A DNA stretch of 64,000 nucleotides from Myotis daubentonii (taxonomy: Eukaryota; Chordata; Mammalia; Chiroptera; Vespertilionidae). The notes beneath the pieces were generated by a model that was not told the origin of the DNA, made no database searches, and was given only the letters and a program-made list of their open reading frames with translations. The stretch covers positions 33,569,358-33,633,357 of the forward strand of contig NC_081841.1 in assembly GCF_963259705.1 (NCBI RefSeq). The letters run 5' to 3'. Below are positions 40,865-53,868 of the stretch, one piece after another (within the stretch, counting starts at the first letter, position 1; the number at the start of each line of letters is the position of its first letter). The position numbers were made by a program, and so were the translations under genes.

Positions 40865-42234
40865 CTGAAGGTCAGACCTACAAGGTTAATATTTACTATA
40901 AAAGATGGTTGCTTTAACATTATATTATGCTGACTTGGACAAGCTTCTTGATATATGATTCTTGAGGTATTCTGTTTATAAATACTACCACTCTAGAAAG
41001 CAATACAGCTCTGATATGGCAGTGATGGTCTTGGTATATGTTCTTTTAGTAACATCCTAAGTGGACCGCTTGATTTTCCTACCTTCTAACCCCTGTATAT
41101 GTACAACCAGGCATCGCACATTTTTGTAGTGTATTTAGCTTCTCCAGAGCACATATATGTGTGAAATGGTTTGACACATGACACTGAATACAAGTATTAA
41201 TTCTTTATGTTTTTTAGGTGCTGCCAATATAACATTGTGAAGGAAAAATAATTAATATAGATGCAAAATGAATGCAAATTGTTACAGGATAAATGACTGA
41301 TGGACATATGCTCTGTCATGGCTAGTTCCAAGTTAAGGTATGTGTTCCTGTGCAGGTGGAAATAGAAGTTTACTTTCAAGTAAATGTTCTTGCTCTTAGA
41401 GACTCTTGAGTTTTGGTTAACATGCTATCTGGAATTCTAATATTTGTACCTCTTGTGTTAAATCATAAAAGCCATTTATATACCATAGACTGAATCTTAA
41501 TGGGATTGTTTGGTGGTTCTTTACATTTTTTTCTAATCATAGTCACCAAATTCCCACCCTTGCTGACTCCCTCTCTTGGCAAATGGTCTGGCCTCTGATT
41601 TTGAAAAGACCAAAAAGACGGAATTTCACCTTCCTGCTCCTTACCCTACCCCGCCCACTGTTACCCCATGCAGCTTCAAATCTATCTCCATGTATGCCTC
41701 TTCTTGTGTCAGTAAAAAGGTGCCTCTGTTTTCATTCAAGGCTAATCCCTTGCACTCATGTTCTAGATTCCTACACCTCATCATCGGTTATTTTCTTTCA
41801 CATTTGTCATCTGCTCTTCTCTCCCATCTCCACCATCTCAACTTGTAAGTACCTAAGGCTCTCTTCTAAAACAGGCACATAAAGTCTCTCCATCCTTGTT
41901 GTCCCCGTGTTCCAGCTCTGTCTCTCTACCTTCTAAGCCAAGCTTCTCAAAGATTCAAATTCTCCTGTCCCTTCCTCACTCTCCCATTCCTGTTACAATC
42001 TTGTTCCTGCTTGCTGTATTCTTTTAATTGCCAATCTAAGGGGCATTTTCCATTCTCTGCAGAATGACCGCACTCACCATCACCTCATTGAAATGCCTTC
42101 CTTCCTTGTCTCTCATCATAGCATGGGATCCCCTCTTCTCTCTGACTCCTCCATCTATATATCCTTTTCTGGGATCCTTTCTTCTCCTGCTCTTTAGATT
42201 GAGCTTCAAGGTTTCAACCCTCAGGAGAAGTGTG

Positions 42235-42385
42235 TGTTTTAGAGTTGGACAATGCTGAAGTAAAATCCTAGCTTTGCCACTTACTAGCTATATAAATTGC
42301 AAAAGTTATTTCACTTTTCTAAGTCTCAGTGGTCTCATTGGTCACAATGAAAATGTGAAGATTAGATGAGTTAATCTGTGTTTTT
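42235..42385 (+). repeat. MIR SINE
   Basis: TAGCTTTGCCACTTACTAGC, TTTCACTTTTCTAAGTCTCA and AGATTAGATGAGTTAAT in MIR order. Confidence 0.75.
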
Positions 42386-42464
42386 TTTTTAGTATCACAA
42401 GTGGTCCCTGACAGTTATTCTGTAACTGGCGGTTCATTTGCCAAATAGCGTTAGTGAAACAGAG

Positions 42465-42640
42465 AAGATTTGGGCATTGGGTTCAGATGGATCTGGGTTT
42501 CTAATTCTCAGAAAATGTGATATTTGACAAATTACAATAATCTCACTGAGTTTCCACTTCCCTCACCTGTAAAATAAATGTAACCTCAATGGAAGAATTA
42601 CATAAAATAATACATGTGAAGGTGTATATAGCTCTTGATA
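42465..42640 (+). repeat. MIR SINE, second copy
   Basis: GGGTTTCTAATTCTC, then CACCTGTAAAATAAATGTAA and ATAATACATGTGAAGGTG. About 80 bp after the previous MIR, same orientation. Confidence 0.62.
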
Positions 42641-43284
42641 TCTGAGAAGACAGCAAAAAGCATTATTCCTTTTTTTTTCTTTCTGCTTTCATTTCCAAGA
42701 TATGTGTACCTCAGCAGTCTTGTTATAGTCCAAGAGGAGGTGTCATTTCTTGTTGAGAGAGTGGTTCAGTTAAATAGAAGTCCCCCATCAGAGTCCAAAA
42801 AGGCCCAAAATGATGACCTGATACATCTTATTCTTCCTTCATTATATACTGAGGCAGCGATTGTATCTACAGGCAGGATTTGAAGATGGGCATGTGTCTA
42901 GGAGAGACTCAGTGAACCTCAATCTTGGGAGGGAAGTGAGAGGACAAAGGCCAGTATGGCTCCAGTTAGCATCCCAGATGAAATGTGGGAAGCACAGGTT
43001 AGGAATCATCACCAGAGTCGCCAGATTCTGTAATCTTATAAAATTTACCACAACTTGATGTTTTACATCTCAGTGTTGCTTCTTAACCACTAACATCAAA
43101 ATTCTTAAAATTAAAAAAGACCCTTTTATATATTTTCAGAGGCAGAAAAAATGGGCAAATGGGCAAGTCCAATCTTAGCAAGGGTAAAATTAAACAGAAA
43201 AAGCGAGTAATGGCTACTCCACAATGAAAATAAACCAACATTGAAAGGTAGGAGGAAAAGCAGGAAGTACCAGTAGATTGTGTC

Positions 43285-43700
43285 TCTCAATAGGAAATGT
43301 CCCTGTCTCAGGCTAACCCCTGTATCTGTGAATATGACTTTATTTAGAAATACAGTCCTTAATAGACTCTATTGAAATGAGATCACCCTGATTTTAGGGT
43401 GGGCCTTAATCCAACGACTGGTGTCCTTATGAGAGAAAGGAAAGTTTGACATAAGGAGACACAGGGAAGAAGGTCATGTGACTATGGAGGCAAAGTTTGG
43501 ATTTTGCATCTGAAAATCAAGGAACGCTAAGGACTGCCAGCAACCACTAGGAGCTAATCAAGAAGCATGAGACAGATTTCCCCTGACATTCCAGAAGGAA
43601 CTAATCCCTACTGACACTTTGACTTTGGATTTCTAGCTTCCAATCAGTGATAGCATAAATTTGTTTCAAGCTACCCAGTTTGTGATTGGTTGCATCAGCC
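43285..43700 (+). mobile_element. MLT1-like MaLR LTR relic
   Basis: GGTGGGCCTTAATCCAACGA, GGTGTCCTTATGAGAGAAAG, GGAAGAAGGTCATGTGAC and the 3' CATAAATTTGTTTCAAGC follow MLT1-type LTRs. Confidence 0.65.
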
Positions 43701-43789
43701 TTAGAATTCAATAGATCACATTTGGTCCTAAACATAATCCTAAGAGTCAAGGGGTGATTCCTAGTACTGTGAAATATCTACTGTCTGAC

Positions 43790-44278
43790 TCAAATCGTTA
43801 TTCCTAGTTACATACATCTGCCTCCTAAGGTTCTCTACTTGAATGTCCCATGAGTATCTGAAACTCAGCGTGTCTAGAACAGAATTCATCATCTCCCACT
43901 TCCTCAATCTGTTCTTTCTACACCCATAGCCCATGCCAGGTGCCATGCCGTCACCTGGGAGTCATCTAAGACACCTCCTTTACCCAAACATATCAAAGGC
44001 AACCACAACCGAGCCCTGACAGCTCTGTCTGCTCCTCGCTCTCTCATGTGCTTCTTCTCGATCCCCACATGCCCTACGTTTGCTGAAGCCACCTCATAGC
44101 TCACTTGGGCTAATGCCATAACCTCCTAACTGGTTTCCTTATCTTCAGGCTTATGCCCTTGAATCCATCTTCTACTCTGCTTGCAGATACAACATTCCAA
44201 AATATCCCAAAACAAGGAATTTGGATCATGTCACTTTACCTGATTAAAAAGCTCATCTCTTGGTACCCCAGTGATTAA
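43790..44278 (+). mobile_element. L2 LINE fragment, left part
   Basis: AACTCAGCGTGTCTAGAACA, CTGGGAGTCATCTAAGACAC, CCATAACCTCCTAACTGG and GATCATGTCACTTTACCTG follow the L2 reverse-transcriptase 3' region in order. It is decayed, with stops and frameshifts, and continues at 44489 after an insertion. Confidence 0.75.
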
Positions 44279-44488
44279 GGGAGCATTATAAGATGATGAT
44301 TTTGTGAAGCAAAATGACCCCATGTTCCAATAAATGTGGAAAATACTAATGAAAGTTAAAAAGGTTTCTTCAATGCACAAATTCTCAAAATCTTGAATAT
44401 GTTCATGTGCATCGTGGATCTGCAAGAAGTAACAATAATATGCAGCCTTTCCCAAATATACTGAAACAGGAAACACTTTAATGCTCCC
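44279..44488. mobile_element. Insertion with 10-bp inverted ends interrupting L2
   Basis: GGGAGCATTA at 44279-44288 and TAATGCTCCC at 44479-44488 are perfect inverted repeats bounding the block that splits the L2. Probably an old hAT-like MITE; family not recognised. Confidence 0.45.
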
Positions 44489-44945
44489 CACGAAACGTCA
44501 TTCTAGGATAAACTCCAAACACTTTAAAATGGCCTAAACATCTCTTCATGATGTCAACTCTGCTTATCTTTCCCGGGTCATTTCTTGCTGGTCTCTCAGG
44601 AGTTCTGTGCTGCACGGAACTATTTCCTGTTCTAAGGACAGCCTTCCTCCTCCCGCCCACCTCTGTCGCCCAAGCTTGTCTTTTACTGAAATACTCTCTC
44701 TTCCTGGTGTGTTTGGGAATTTATTTAAATGTCACTCTTCTGTAAGGACTTTGCTGACATACCCCAGACATAGTCCTTGGCAGCAGTAGTACTTCCCATT
44801 TATCTGCTCCTTCAAAACCTTGTAAATGTTCTTACTGTGTCATTGTAGCTCATTTTCTAAATTTGTCTTTCACACCAGTCTCTGAACTCACTACTTGAGG
44901 GAATTTTTTTTTTCTTTTAGTCTTTTATTCCTTTGGCACATGGCA
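44489..44945 (+). mobile_element. L2 LINE fragment, 3' part
   Basis: Resumes with AGGATAAACTCCAAACACTT, then TTTAAATGTCACTCTTCTGT and the ending CTTTGGCACATGGCAGAC, the L2 3' end. Confidence 0.75.
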
Positions 44946-46014
44946 GACTGTTGAAGAAATAAATGCATATTTCTGAGTTGAAAGTTTCCAGTTTATAATT
45001 CCAAGTTCATTGATTTTTCTATGTCATCATATCAATGGAAGCCTGTACTATATATCATGGATTTATTAAAATTCATGAGCTTAATAAGTGCTATTAGGGC
45101 AATACAAATTCTTATTTAGTACATACTTATTTTACATTTGGTTGTTCAGCTATAAGTAAAAGTAAAGGCCCAGGTGTTTTAAATTATTTTCAATACATAT
45201 TAATATTTTTTACGATTTTTGACATCATATCATCATCAAATTTTGGGCACCTTGTTATTTCTTCACATGTGAAATCTCTCAAGAATTAGTTGAATAATAA
45301 ACATGAATGCAAATTGTAAATTGTAAAATGTTTTGTGAATGTTAATTGCCAGATGTTGAATGATACCCCTAACTTCCTGATAATCCAATGGTTACCTATG
45401 TAACTATTACACAATTCTTGTTCAGTAACTTACCCTCAGAAAAAGTTTTTCTCATAAAAAATGTAAATGTATTTGAGCTAATATTTTCCTTCATGGCATC
45501 ATATTTTAAATGAGCAAGTTGCAGAAATAAAATACCAAATTAATGGACCTCAAAGTGTTTTCCTTCATCTTATTGAATCTGTGTGTGTACACACATTTGC
45601 TCAGGCAAAATTTTACTTATCCATCAGGAATGAAGAGTAAGAATAATATGTTTTAGTGTTTTAGAGATGATAGAACAAAGACCATGGCATCTAAGCTTCA
45701 GTCCAACTCTTTCACCTGCTTATCCTCCAGGCTTAGCAAAATGTATGGCATAGAGAAGATGTTCAATACCCATCTATTGGATGAATGAGTGAAAGGTTAA
45801 ATAGATGCCTGATTAAAGCATGTAATACAGAGAGACTACCAATAGGCAATAACTACAACTAAAGCATCCCAACCTGGACTCTGATTTTAAGGCCTCAACC
45901 TCCACTGGATGTGAGTTGGCCAAGTTGCTAAGTTTCTGTGTATGTGTTTCCTTGAAACTAAACCAGAGGTAATAAACAGAGTCACAGAGCTATCTACACC
46001 ATGAGAGCAACTTA

Positions 46015-46120
46015 CTTAGAATCCCTAGTAAGCACTTAGCCGCTGTAGGCCTCTGTTCTTTATCTGTAAAATAAGTTTTGACTATTTGATATGGATATCT
46101 GCTCCATCTAGTTAAGGCTC
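46015..46120 (+). repeat. MIR-like relic
   Basis: CTCTGTTCTTTATCTGTAA and nearby words fit a MIR centre; short and diverged. Confidence 0.4.
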
Positions 46121-47829
46121 TATACGTCTAAAATTAACTGCAGTGAGAAAATAGATTAAAAATGCTTTGAAAAAAGTTAAAAGTGTTCTATACATGTGCA
46201 ACGTAAGTGAAAACGGCCAATGAGGGAAAGATAACATCTGGTCAAGAGCATCTAAAATTATCCATCAATCATCTGAACGTTCCCTGGCTTTTAAGGATTC
46301 TTTCTTTGGAGCTGCCTATCATTTGCTAACCATATTAAAAATGTCCTTATATAATATACTGTAATATTGGTCACCAACCTCAAAAACTCACTTTCTATAT
46401 TTATGGCTGGTAGGTATATAACAATGAACCCATGTCATTAATGATACCTTTAGTTATCTTTTAGTTCACAGTTTTCCATGCTTTATTAATGGCATAACAC
46501 ATTAATTCTTCTTTCAGGAGTGACCTTTACAACACCATTAATGCTCACAGCTTTTATCCAACTACATTATTACTCATTATAGTTTCAGCTTTCAACATCT
46601 GCCATTTGTTGAAAAGAGAAAAGCAAATTGTAGTGCCCTCAACTCCTTGGAAAATATGAGGAATATGTGTGTGGTGAAGGGATGTTTCAGGGAACAAAAT
46701 AAGAGAAGTTTTAGTAGTGGAGAAAGTCAGATGACAAATATCATTAAATATATTCTTGCCTTTCTAAAATATTTTCTTATACTTAATCTTTGGAATGCTA
46801 ATGTATAAAATCCTCATCTAAAAATGCAAATGCATTAATTATTCCATTAGTTTAATATTCTAGTTCTAATGATATTACAAAAGTAACTCATATACCAACA
46901 TTGTGATATCTACTAGGATAAGCCTTCATGTCTATTATGGAAATAAATCATTCTTGCCAAATAAAGTATTGTTTTTTACCAACTTAGGACATGAAAGCAA
47001 GTCTTTATCTTGGTGTCCATTAAGGATGTTGAGCAGAGTGACTGAGAGTTTGACCATAACAGAATGGTGCGTAATAATAAAAAGCACACATGCACCCAGC
47101 CTTTTTCAGACTTCTCAGAATTTAAGTTTTCATTGTTTCTCTTCTTATTGCTGCCCCACTGGCCCACACTGACTTTCTGTTGGCAAATAACCTGGAATCT
47201 TTGTGAAGATGGAAGCAATTGGAATACATCCCTTCAGCTTTCTTTCTATCCATCCCACAATTTCTTCACAACTTTACTTCTTCTTTCTTTATTTCCTTCA
47301 GTCTTAGAAAAAACAATGGACTTTTCTCCTTTCCAAAGTTAATCCTTTCTCCTTATCTCTTGTTGTTGCATCATCACTGATGCACTCTTTTATATCTATA
47401 CATCTCTCCAATTCTTATTCCCTTTGAAAAATAATATGACTTTTCTATTCTAAAACCATCACTACTCAGTCTTCTCAAAATTACTTTTCAACATCAAGCT
47501 TACAAAGAGACTGGTCTATATATCAACTGCTCTTTTTTCCCCTCATATTCTTCAAATAGTTGTAATTAAAATTCTGCTATACCCTTGTACTAACCCTTCT
47601 CTGAGTCTACCTACCCATGAGCTCCAACTAAATCCTAATGTTTTTATTCTTCGTGTTCTTTAACTTTTCTGCCCCATTCAGTTTTAGCTCTGATCACTTT
47701 CTACTACATCCTCATTTTATATCTAGCCAAATCAATGTTTCTCAAAAGTGTACTATTTCGCTGGGGTTTTTTTGTTTTGTTTTTGTGTGGGGTTTTTTTT
47801 TTTTTTTACAGTCTAAATTTCTAGGGCTA

Positions 47830-48095
47830 TAACTCTTCTTCAAGGCTCCATTTGAAATAGATTATCCCCAGCTTAGCATCCCTTGATCCTTCCCAAATAG
47901 AATTCAACACTCTCCTCTTTATGACCAAAGGATTGTAACTGTGCTCTGGAATATTACTTACTATGGCTGACTTGTGCTGTAGGATGATTCCCCCTGCCCC
48001 CAAATAAACCCTGAGCTCCTTGAGGATTGGTCTGTGCTAGCCTCCTCATAACTATATACAAATGACAAACATTTTAATAAATGCGTGATTAGTTA
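47830..48095 (+). mobile_element. L2 LINE 3' end
   Basis: CTTCTTCAAGGCTCCATTTG, CCCTGAGCTCCTTGAGGATT and TTTTAATAAATGCGTGATT follow the L2 3' end. Confidence 0.6.
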
Positions 48096-48167
48096 AGTGC
48101 TGTCTAATTTATGTTACTAAAATAAAAACTATTAAAAATTTTAAAAGCTTATAGAAGCATTTCTTTT

Positions 48168-48210
48168 TAAAAAATTAAATCTTTATTGTTGAAAGTATTA
48201 CATATGAGAA
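48168..48210 (-). mobile_element. Very short L1 tail
   Basis: AAATCTTTATTGTTGAAAGT repeats the first bases of the reversed L1 at 7567, so it is probably an extremely truncated L1. Confidence 0.4.
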
Positions 48211-48726
48211 ACATTTTCTAGTGTTTAGCTACTCTACTGAAATGACAATTTTGGAGAAATGAAGCTATCAACTTTTTATAATACTTTTAATATATTCAGG
48301 TAAATTTCAAGTGTGGAACTAAACAAACTTCACATCCTGATGGTTGACTGCTAAACCAGGCAGAAGGTAATTCATTATTATGTATACTCTGTACACATCA
48401 AAAAATATAAAAATAAATTTCAGTGATGGAAAAGGCAAGTCACCAGACAATAGCATTCTGGAACCACTGCTCTCTGTGATTAGACATTAGGCCTCTTTTA
48501 TATAAACTTAGGAACATCAGTTATAGCAGCAAACATAAGCAGTTCAATTTGATTTTCAGGGGGAAATTATAACTTGGAGTTCAGTTACAAATTCCAATTG
48601 CACGTTAAAACAGACCTATGAGGCTCATCAAATTGGAACTCTCGTATGGAACTAAAGCCATGCACAGGGTATGTGTGATTTGCCATTAAAAGATGATTTA
48701 ATTCAATTGCCACAAACAGAAAATCA

Positions 48727-48939
<213 letters not shown>

Positions 48940-49950
48940 TCATTAGAACATGAGTTGTGATAAGGAAAAGCTGATTACAAACGCCTAGAAAAACACAGGT
49001 AGAGTGCCTGTCCTTTCCCATCAAGTTACTCTACCAGTCAGTGATCTTAGCATTCAACCTGAACATCACAAATGTTTGGTCAACTGTCAAAAACGTCACT
49101 GTGAACTACATATTATGAAACACCTTTTGTATTAGATAAAGGATAAGTACACTCAACTATCCAGAAAGCACATAACTGATGTCACCTGTAAGAAATATTC
49201 TGAAAGAGCTATTATTTGTACTATTCATTTTTATTGAGAGACAATACATTGTTCATATAAAATTATGATGTAGATAGCTTTTATCCAACCTCCAGAGAAC
49301 AGGGTTTGAGTCCCAAGCATCTTTGTAGCCTGGTGCTTAGGTAGAGTTCCTGGAACATCCATGATGGAGGAGTGAAATGGTGTGTAGCTCTGATCAGAAC
49401 TGCTCCCCAAATTAAATACAAAAAAGAAAAACATAACTTTCTAACTGTTAGAAAATAACCCCTTTTCTTAAGTTTCCTAGGAGCACTTTTTGGTTTAATA
49501 AAAAATTGAAACAATATAATTAGCATTTTATTAATATGTACTATTTGTGTGCAACAATGTTCTAAACATTTAACATTACATTTTTTAAAATCCAAATTTG
49601 TTTTATATATTTTCCTTACAGTGCACTACATGGTGGTATAAAGATTTGTATGTAGTCAGTTCAGCAGGTATCGTGATTTTCAATTGTTCTATGCTTGCAC
49701 AGGTCAAGTTTGCATAGTTCACATTTTATATTATAACTATCCATATTAGCCCTTATGAGTACAATTATCACTTAAATTTTTATTGCAATATATAAGAATC
49801 AGACACGACATTGCTTTTTTCATTACAAACAAAAAGTTATTACTTTTCTATGCTCTAAAATTAAAATATTACATAATTTGCTTGTATTTTATTGTTTAAA
49901 TTATATCCAGTTTTACATAAGTATTATTTTAGAATAAAAATATAGCTTCC

Positions 49951-50068
49951 TCCCGGGCCAGGTGGCTCTGTTGGTTGGAGCATTGTCCCGTACATCAAAA
50001 ATGTTGCAGGTTCCATCCTCAGTTAGGGTGCATATGGGAGGCAATCAATCAATGTTTCTCTCACATCA

Positions 50069-50108
<40 letters not shown>

Positions 50109-50119
50109 AAAAAAAAAAT
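49951..50119 (+). mobile_element. Bat tRNA-derived SINE (V11)
   Basis: CCCGGGCCAGGTGGCTCTGT head, lacking part of the middle; ends in (CT)18 and A13. Confidence 0.88.
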
Positions 50120-50153
50120 ACATATCATTGGGTGAGGATTTAAAAAATATATA

Positions 50154-50366
50154 CAGCCCTAACCGGTTTGGCTCAGTGGATGGAGCGTTGGCCTGCGGAC
50201 TGAGGGGTCCCGGGTTCGATTCCGGTCAAGGGCATGTACCTTGGTGGCTGGCACATCCCTAGTAGGAGGTGTGTAGGAGGCAGCTGATTGGTGTTTCTCT
50301 CCCATTGATGTTTCTAACTCTCCATCCCTCTCCCTTCCTCTCTGTAAAAAATCAATAAAATATATT
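50154..50366 (+). mobile_element. Ves SINE (V12), well preserved
   Basis: CAGCCCTAACCGGTTTGGCT with intact A box GGCTCAGTGGATGGAG and B box GGTTCGATTCC. 35 bp after V11 in the same orientation. It looks young. Confidence 0.94.
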
Positions 50367-51069
50367 TAAATATATATATATAGTTTCCACTTAGCTACTG
50401 TTTAATCTTCATGAGTTAGGTACATAAAATATCTACCAGTAGTAGCAGGATAACTTGTCAAAATTGGAACAGTTTGAATCAAATGGTGTGACATTGAAAC
50501 CTGTTAATAAACATGTTAATTAATGCATACAAAATTTTATGTATATATTTACTAAAAAACACTGGAACAAGGCACTTTATAAAAATGGTAAAATGGTGTA
50601 ATATAACACCTATTTCTAATTTATATTTTAAAGTGGTTTATTGCTAGATTTTATTGTTAGCTGTACTTACGAAACCTATGAACAGGCTAGGGAAAATGGC
50701 TAACTTTTTTTTTTTCAATTCTATTTTCTGTTTCAGAGAAAAGAACAGTTACCTGAAAATCCATGAGATAATTCAATGGCAATATGGGGTCATGTTAGAT
50801 GCATAAGTAGTTAATTACCATTATACCAAATTTTTATGGATTCATAGAATTTTGTAAAAAAGTGAAGTAAGATAATTCCATGACTGGCTTAATATATTTT
50901 TGAAAAGTTTACTTTAGCTTTTTTAAAAGTACTGGGGCAAAGTCATCCCTCCATTTTTCAATTTGAACATTTAGTTGGGCTGGTCAGCCAAAATCCATAT
51001 ATATGATGCTATGGTTGGCAGAAACCCAGGGGTACTGTTTCCCCTTTTTTACTCTCCTCCAGTATGAAT

Positions 51070-51240
51070 GACTGTGTCTCAAAATGTGGTCTGTGGACTA
51101 GCACCACCAGCACCACCTGGGAACTTGTTAGAAAGGCAAATTCTTTATCCTTAGAAACTTCGGAGGTGGGTTCCAGCAGTCTGTGTTTTAACAAGCATTC
51201 CCAGGTGATTCTGATGCACACTAATGTTTGAGTGACATTG
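51070..51240 (+). mobile_element. MER5A-type hAT element
   Basis: CAAAATGTGGTCTGTGGACT at the left, CAGGTGATTCTGATGCACAC then TAATGTTTGAG at the right match MER5A. Confidence 0.75.
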
Positions 51241-51519
51241 CCTTATATAACATACACGGAGATTATTAAAATATATGCGTATTGGCTTCAAACCCCTTTA
51301 AGAAACTTCCTCAGTATAAGGAGGTAACATTAAAAATGATGTAATAGTAGCTCAATCCTTAATTTTTTTTATCAGAACATAGCATTACATGCTAATAATA
51401 ATAAATAAAAATATGCATGTGCATAATAAAATAAATGCTACTGAGATTCGGTGAGACAATAAGGACTAGAATCCACATTTTCTCCCTGAAATTCCGCCAA
51501 AATATCCTGTCAGAAGGGA

Positions 51520-52080
51520 GCTTCATTGACTGTTTGCTATGCAGCTGTAAATAGTCGAGGCACTTTTCCCCCATCAAACGTCGCACCTGCTCACTACCTT
51601 CTGTGTGAAACCACTAGCTTTTGTCATGACAGCCTGAAAACTTCCTATGACAGCATCACAACTCTTGCAGAAGTTTTGAGGGGATGCTTAGAGAAACTGA
51701 AGGTGGCTGTTCCACTTGACTGTGCAGAAAGAATAGAGAGGAGCGAATATGTTCGCAGAGTTGCTACAGAGATTTACCAGCTCAGAGGAAGTGGTGAGTA
51801 TGTGTAGAGAGATGACGGTGGTGTCCCTGAAGATGATGCAGTTGTGGTGCTGATGGGGTGAAAGGTCACTGGCTGTGCTTTTAGCACTAAGAACTATTAC
51901 ATGAGCATACTGAAAAAGGACTACCCAAAGCAATGATCAGAGCAAGAGATCCACTGGAGTTCTTAATATTCTCCTCCATTCGAGGCAGCATGATGTCTGA
52001 AATCCAAAAAGTGCAAAGCCCTAAGGACATAATAGAGGTTGACAGGTCCAAAGTTGACAGAAATGTCATTCATAATTGAC
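51520..52080 (+). pseudogene. Coding-like remnant, unidentified
   Basis: An open frame from 51526 to 51807 with ordinary amino-acid use (for example SLKTSYDSITTLAEVLRGCL, then RIERSEYVRRVATEIYQLRG) is followed, after a stop and a frame change, by an open stretch to TGA at about 52077 (SSIRGSMMSEIQKVQSPKDI). I do not recognise the protein. No poly-A tail or duplication is seen. It could be a decayed retrocopy, unknown repeat coding sequence, or chance. Confidence 0.25.
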
Positions 52081-52294
52081 CTTTCATTCTCTTTCTTTGT
52101 GTGACCAGGCTAATGGTATATTAATAAGAACCCATATGCTTGATCCTTATACTGGTAGTTATAAAAATAATTTTGACCCATTATATAATATTTCACAATT
52201 TGATTCTTGTAATAATTTATAACAGAGCTACTATAGCAAATACCTATTATTTATGAAGAATGCAGCAGTTTAATTTTCTATTAATTATTTTTTA

Positions 52295-52510
52295 AAAATA
52301 TTTTTATTGATTTCAGAGAGGAAGGGAGAGGAAGAGAGAGATAGAAACATCAATGATGAGAGAGAATGATTGACCGGCTGCCTCCTGCATGTCCCCTACT
52401 GGGGACCCAGCCAGCAACCCCAGGCATGTGCCCTTGACCAGAATTGAACCTGGGACCTTCAGTCCGCAGACTGATGCCCTATCCACTGAGACAAACTGGC
52501 TAGGGCTCTC
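52295..52510 (-). mobile_element. Ves SINE (V13)
   Basis: Duplication TTAATTATTTTTTA at 52281-52294 and 52511-52524. Young-looking. Confidence 0.93.
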
Positions 52511-52751
52511 TTAATTATTTTTTACTTGACTAGATAAAAATTAAAACACCCTAACTATGAAATGGAAGTGGACTATTCATTTATGGGATGTAGCCTCCTA
52601 ATTATGAATATGCACAATAAGTGCCAAATGTAAGGCTTTTTCTACTTTGTTTATTATTTGCAATATCTCATTTAGGAGAAATTTTAAAGCTTAGCATGAT
52701 TAGCCTATAGTTTTAAATATAAAATGTACATTTAAAAATTAAGATATATAA

Positions 52752-53500
52752 TCCTATATAATGAAAGGCTAATATGCAAATAGACCCAACGGCAGAACAT
52801 CCAGAACAACCGAACCAAACAACTGGTCACTATGATGTGTGCTGACCACCAGAGGGCGTGTATGGAACATGGCAGGTGTCAGCCATGAAGTGGAATAGTG
52901 GAGCAGGTGAGTGGGGGCACCAGGCCAAGGCGGGGCACCGGTCGCTATCATCGGGGCAAGCCTCTTGTGGTTACTGAAAATTCTTTGCTCCCACGTGCTG
53001 AGGTCCCACCTGGCAATCACATGTGCAGCTAGCATCGACCCCACTCTCACCTGCCACCAGCGCTGGATCCGCCACTAGCACCCACTACCAGTGCTGGCCC
53101 CACTCACACCCGCAGCCAGTGCTGCAGCTGCCACTCGCATCTGCTGCTGGTGCCCGATGCCAGTCCCAATCACTTGGTGCCATCAGCAGATGCAAGTGGT
53201 GGCTGCTGGCTCTGATCACCCCTGAGGGCTTCTCCACCTCCCCCTGCTCCTGAGGGGCTATCGGGGCAGCAGCCGCCACTCGCACCCACTGCTGGCACCA
53301 GCCTCAATGGCTCTGCACTGTCAGTGGGTGTGAGCGGGGGCAGCAGGAGTGGGTGGGGCTGCTGGCATACAGGGGACAGGAGGTCGCAGCAGGAGGGGCT
53401 GCGGGGGTGTGGAGGATGGGCAGAGACCTGCCCCTGTGCCTACCAGCCTCATGGCCCACAGTTACGTTCAAGGTGCACAAATTCGTGCACTGGGTCCTAG
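52752..53500 (+). mobile_element. HeliBat-type Helitron (H5)
   Basis: 749 bp, 5' end TCCTATATAATGAAAGGC, 3' end CGTGCACTGGGTCCTAG, A/T insertion site. CTCF-like core at 52846-52858. The 3' half is rich in GCAGCNGC / CCACTNGCACC words. Confidence 0.92.
52846..52858 (+). promoter_or_regulatory. CTCF-like motif in Helitron H5
   Basis: CCACCAGAGGGCG, preceded by GCTGA as in the other copies. Single motif, no inverted partner. Confidence 0.45.
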
Positions 53501-53655
53501 TTTACATATAAATAAACATAAGTAATTTTCAAGGTCAAGAAAGCATTGGGAAAAAAAAGCATTTCTATCAAGTTCAGCATCAAGCAGTGAAGAAAACAAT
53601 TTTCTGTTAATTACTGGTCCAATTGTTAAATTACATTGTCAGTTAAAACGTTATT

Positions 53656-53868
53656 TAAAAAATATGTATTTTTATTTATTTCAGAGAAGAAGGGAGAGGG
53701 AGAGATAGAAACATCAATGATGAGAGGGACTCATTGACTGTCTGACTCCTGCATGCCTCCTACTTGGGGATCAAGCCTGCAACCTGGGCATGTGCCCTTA
53801 ACCAGAATCAAACCCAGGCCCTTGAGTCTGCAGGCCAACACTCTATCTACTGAGCCAACCCAGCCAGT
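53656..53868 (-). mobile_element. Ves SINE (V14)
   Basis: CTGAGCCAACCCAGCCAG head complement and ATTTATTTCAGAGAAGAAGG tail side. It lies 155 bp after Helitron H5. Confidence 0.9.

Noticed and set aside
50154..50230. Possible tRNA gene (A and B boxes present)
   Set aside because: It is the tRNA-like head of a Ves SINE, followed by the SINE body and A-rich tail; no cloverleaf acceptor stem closes.
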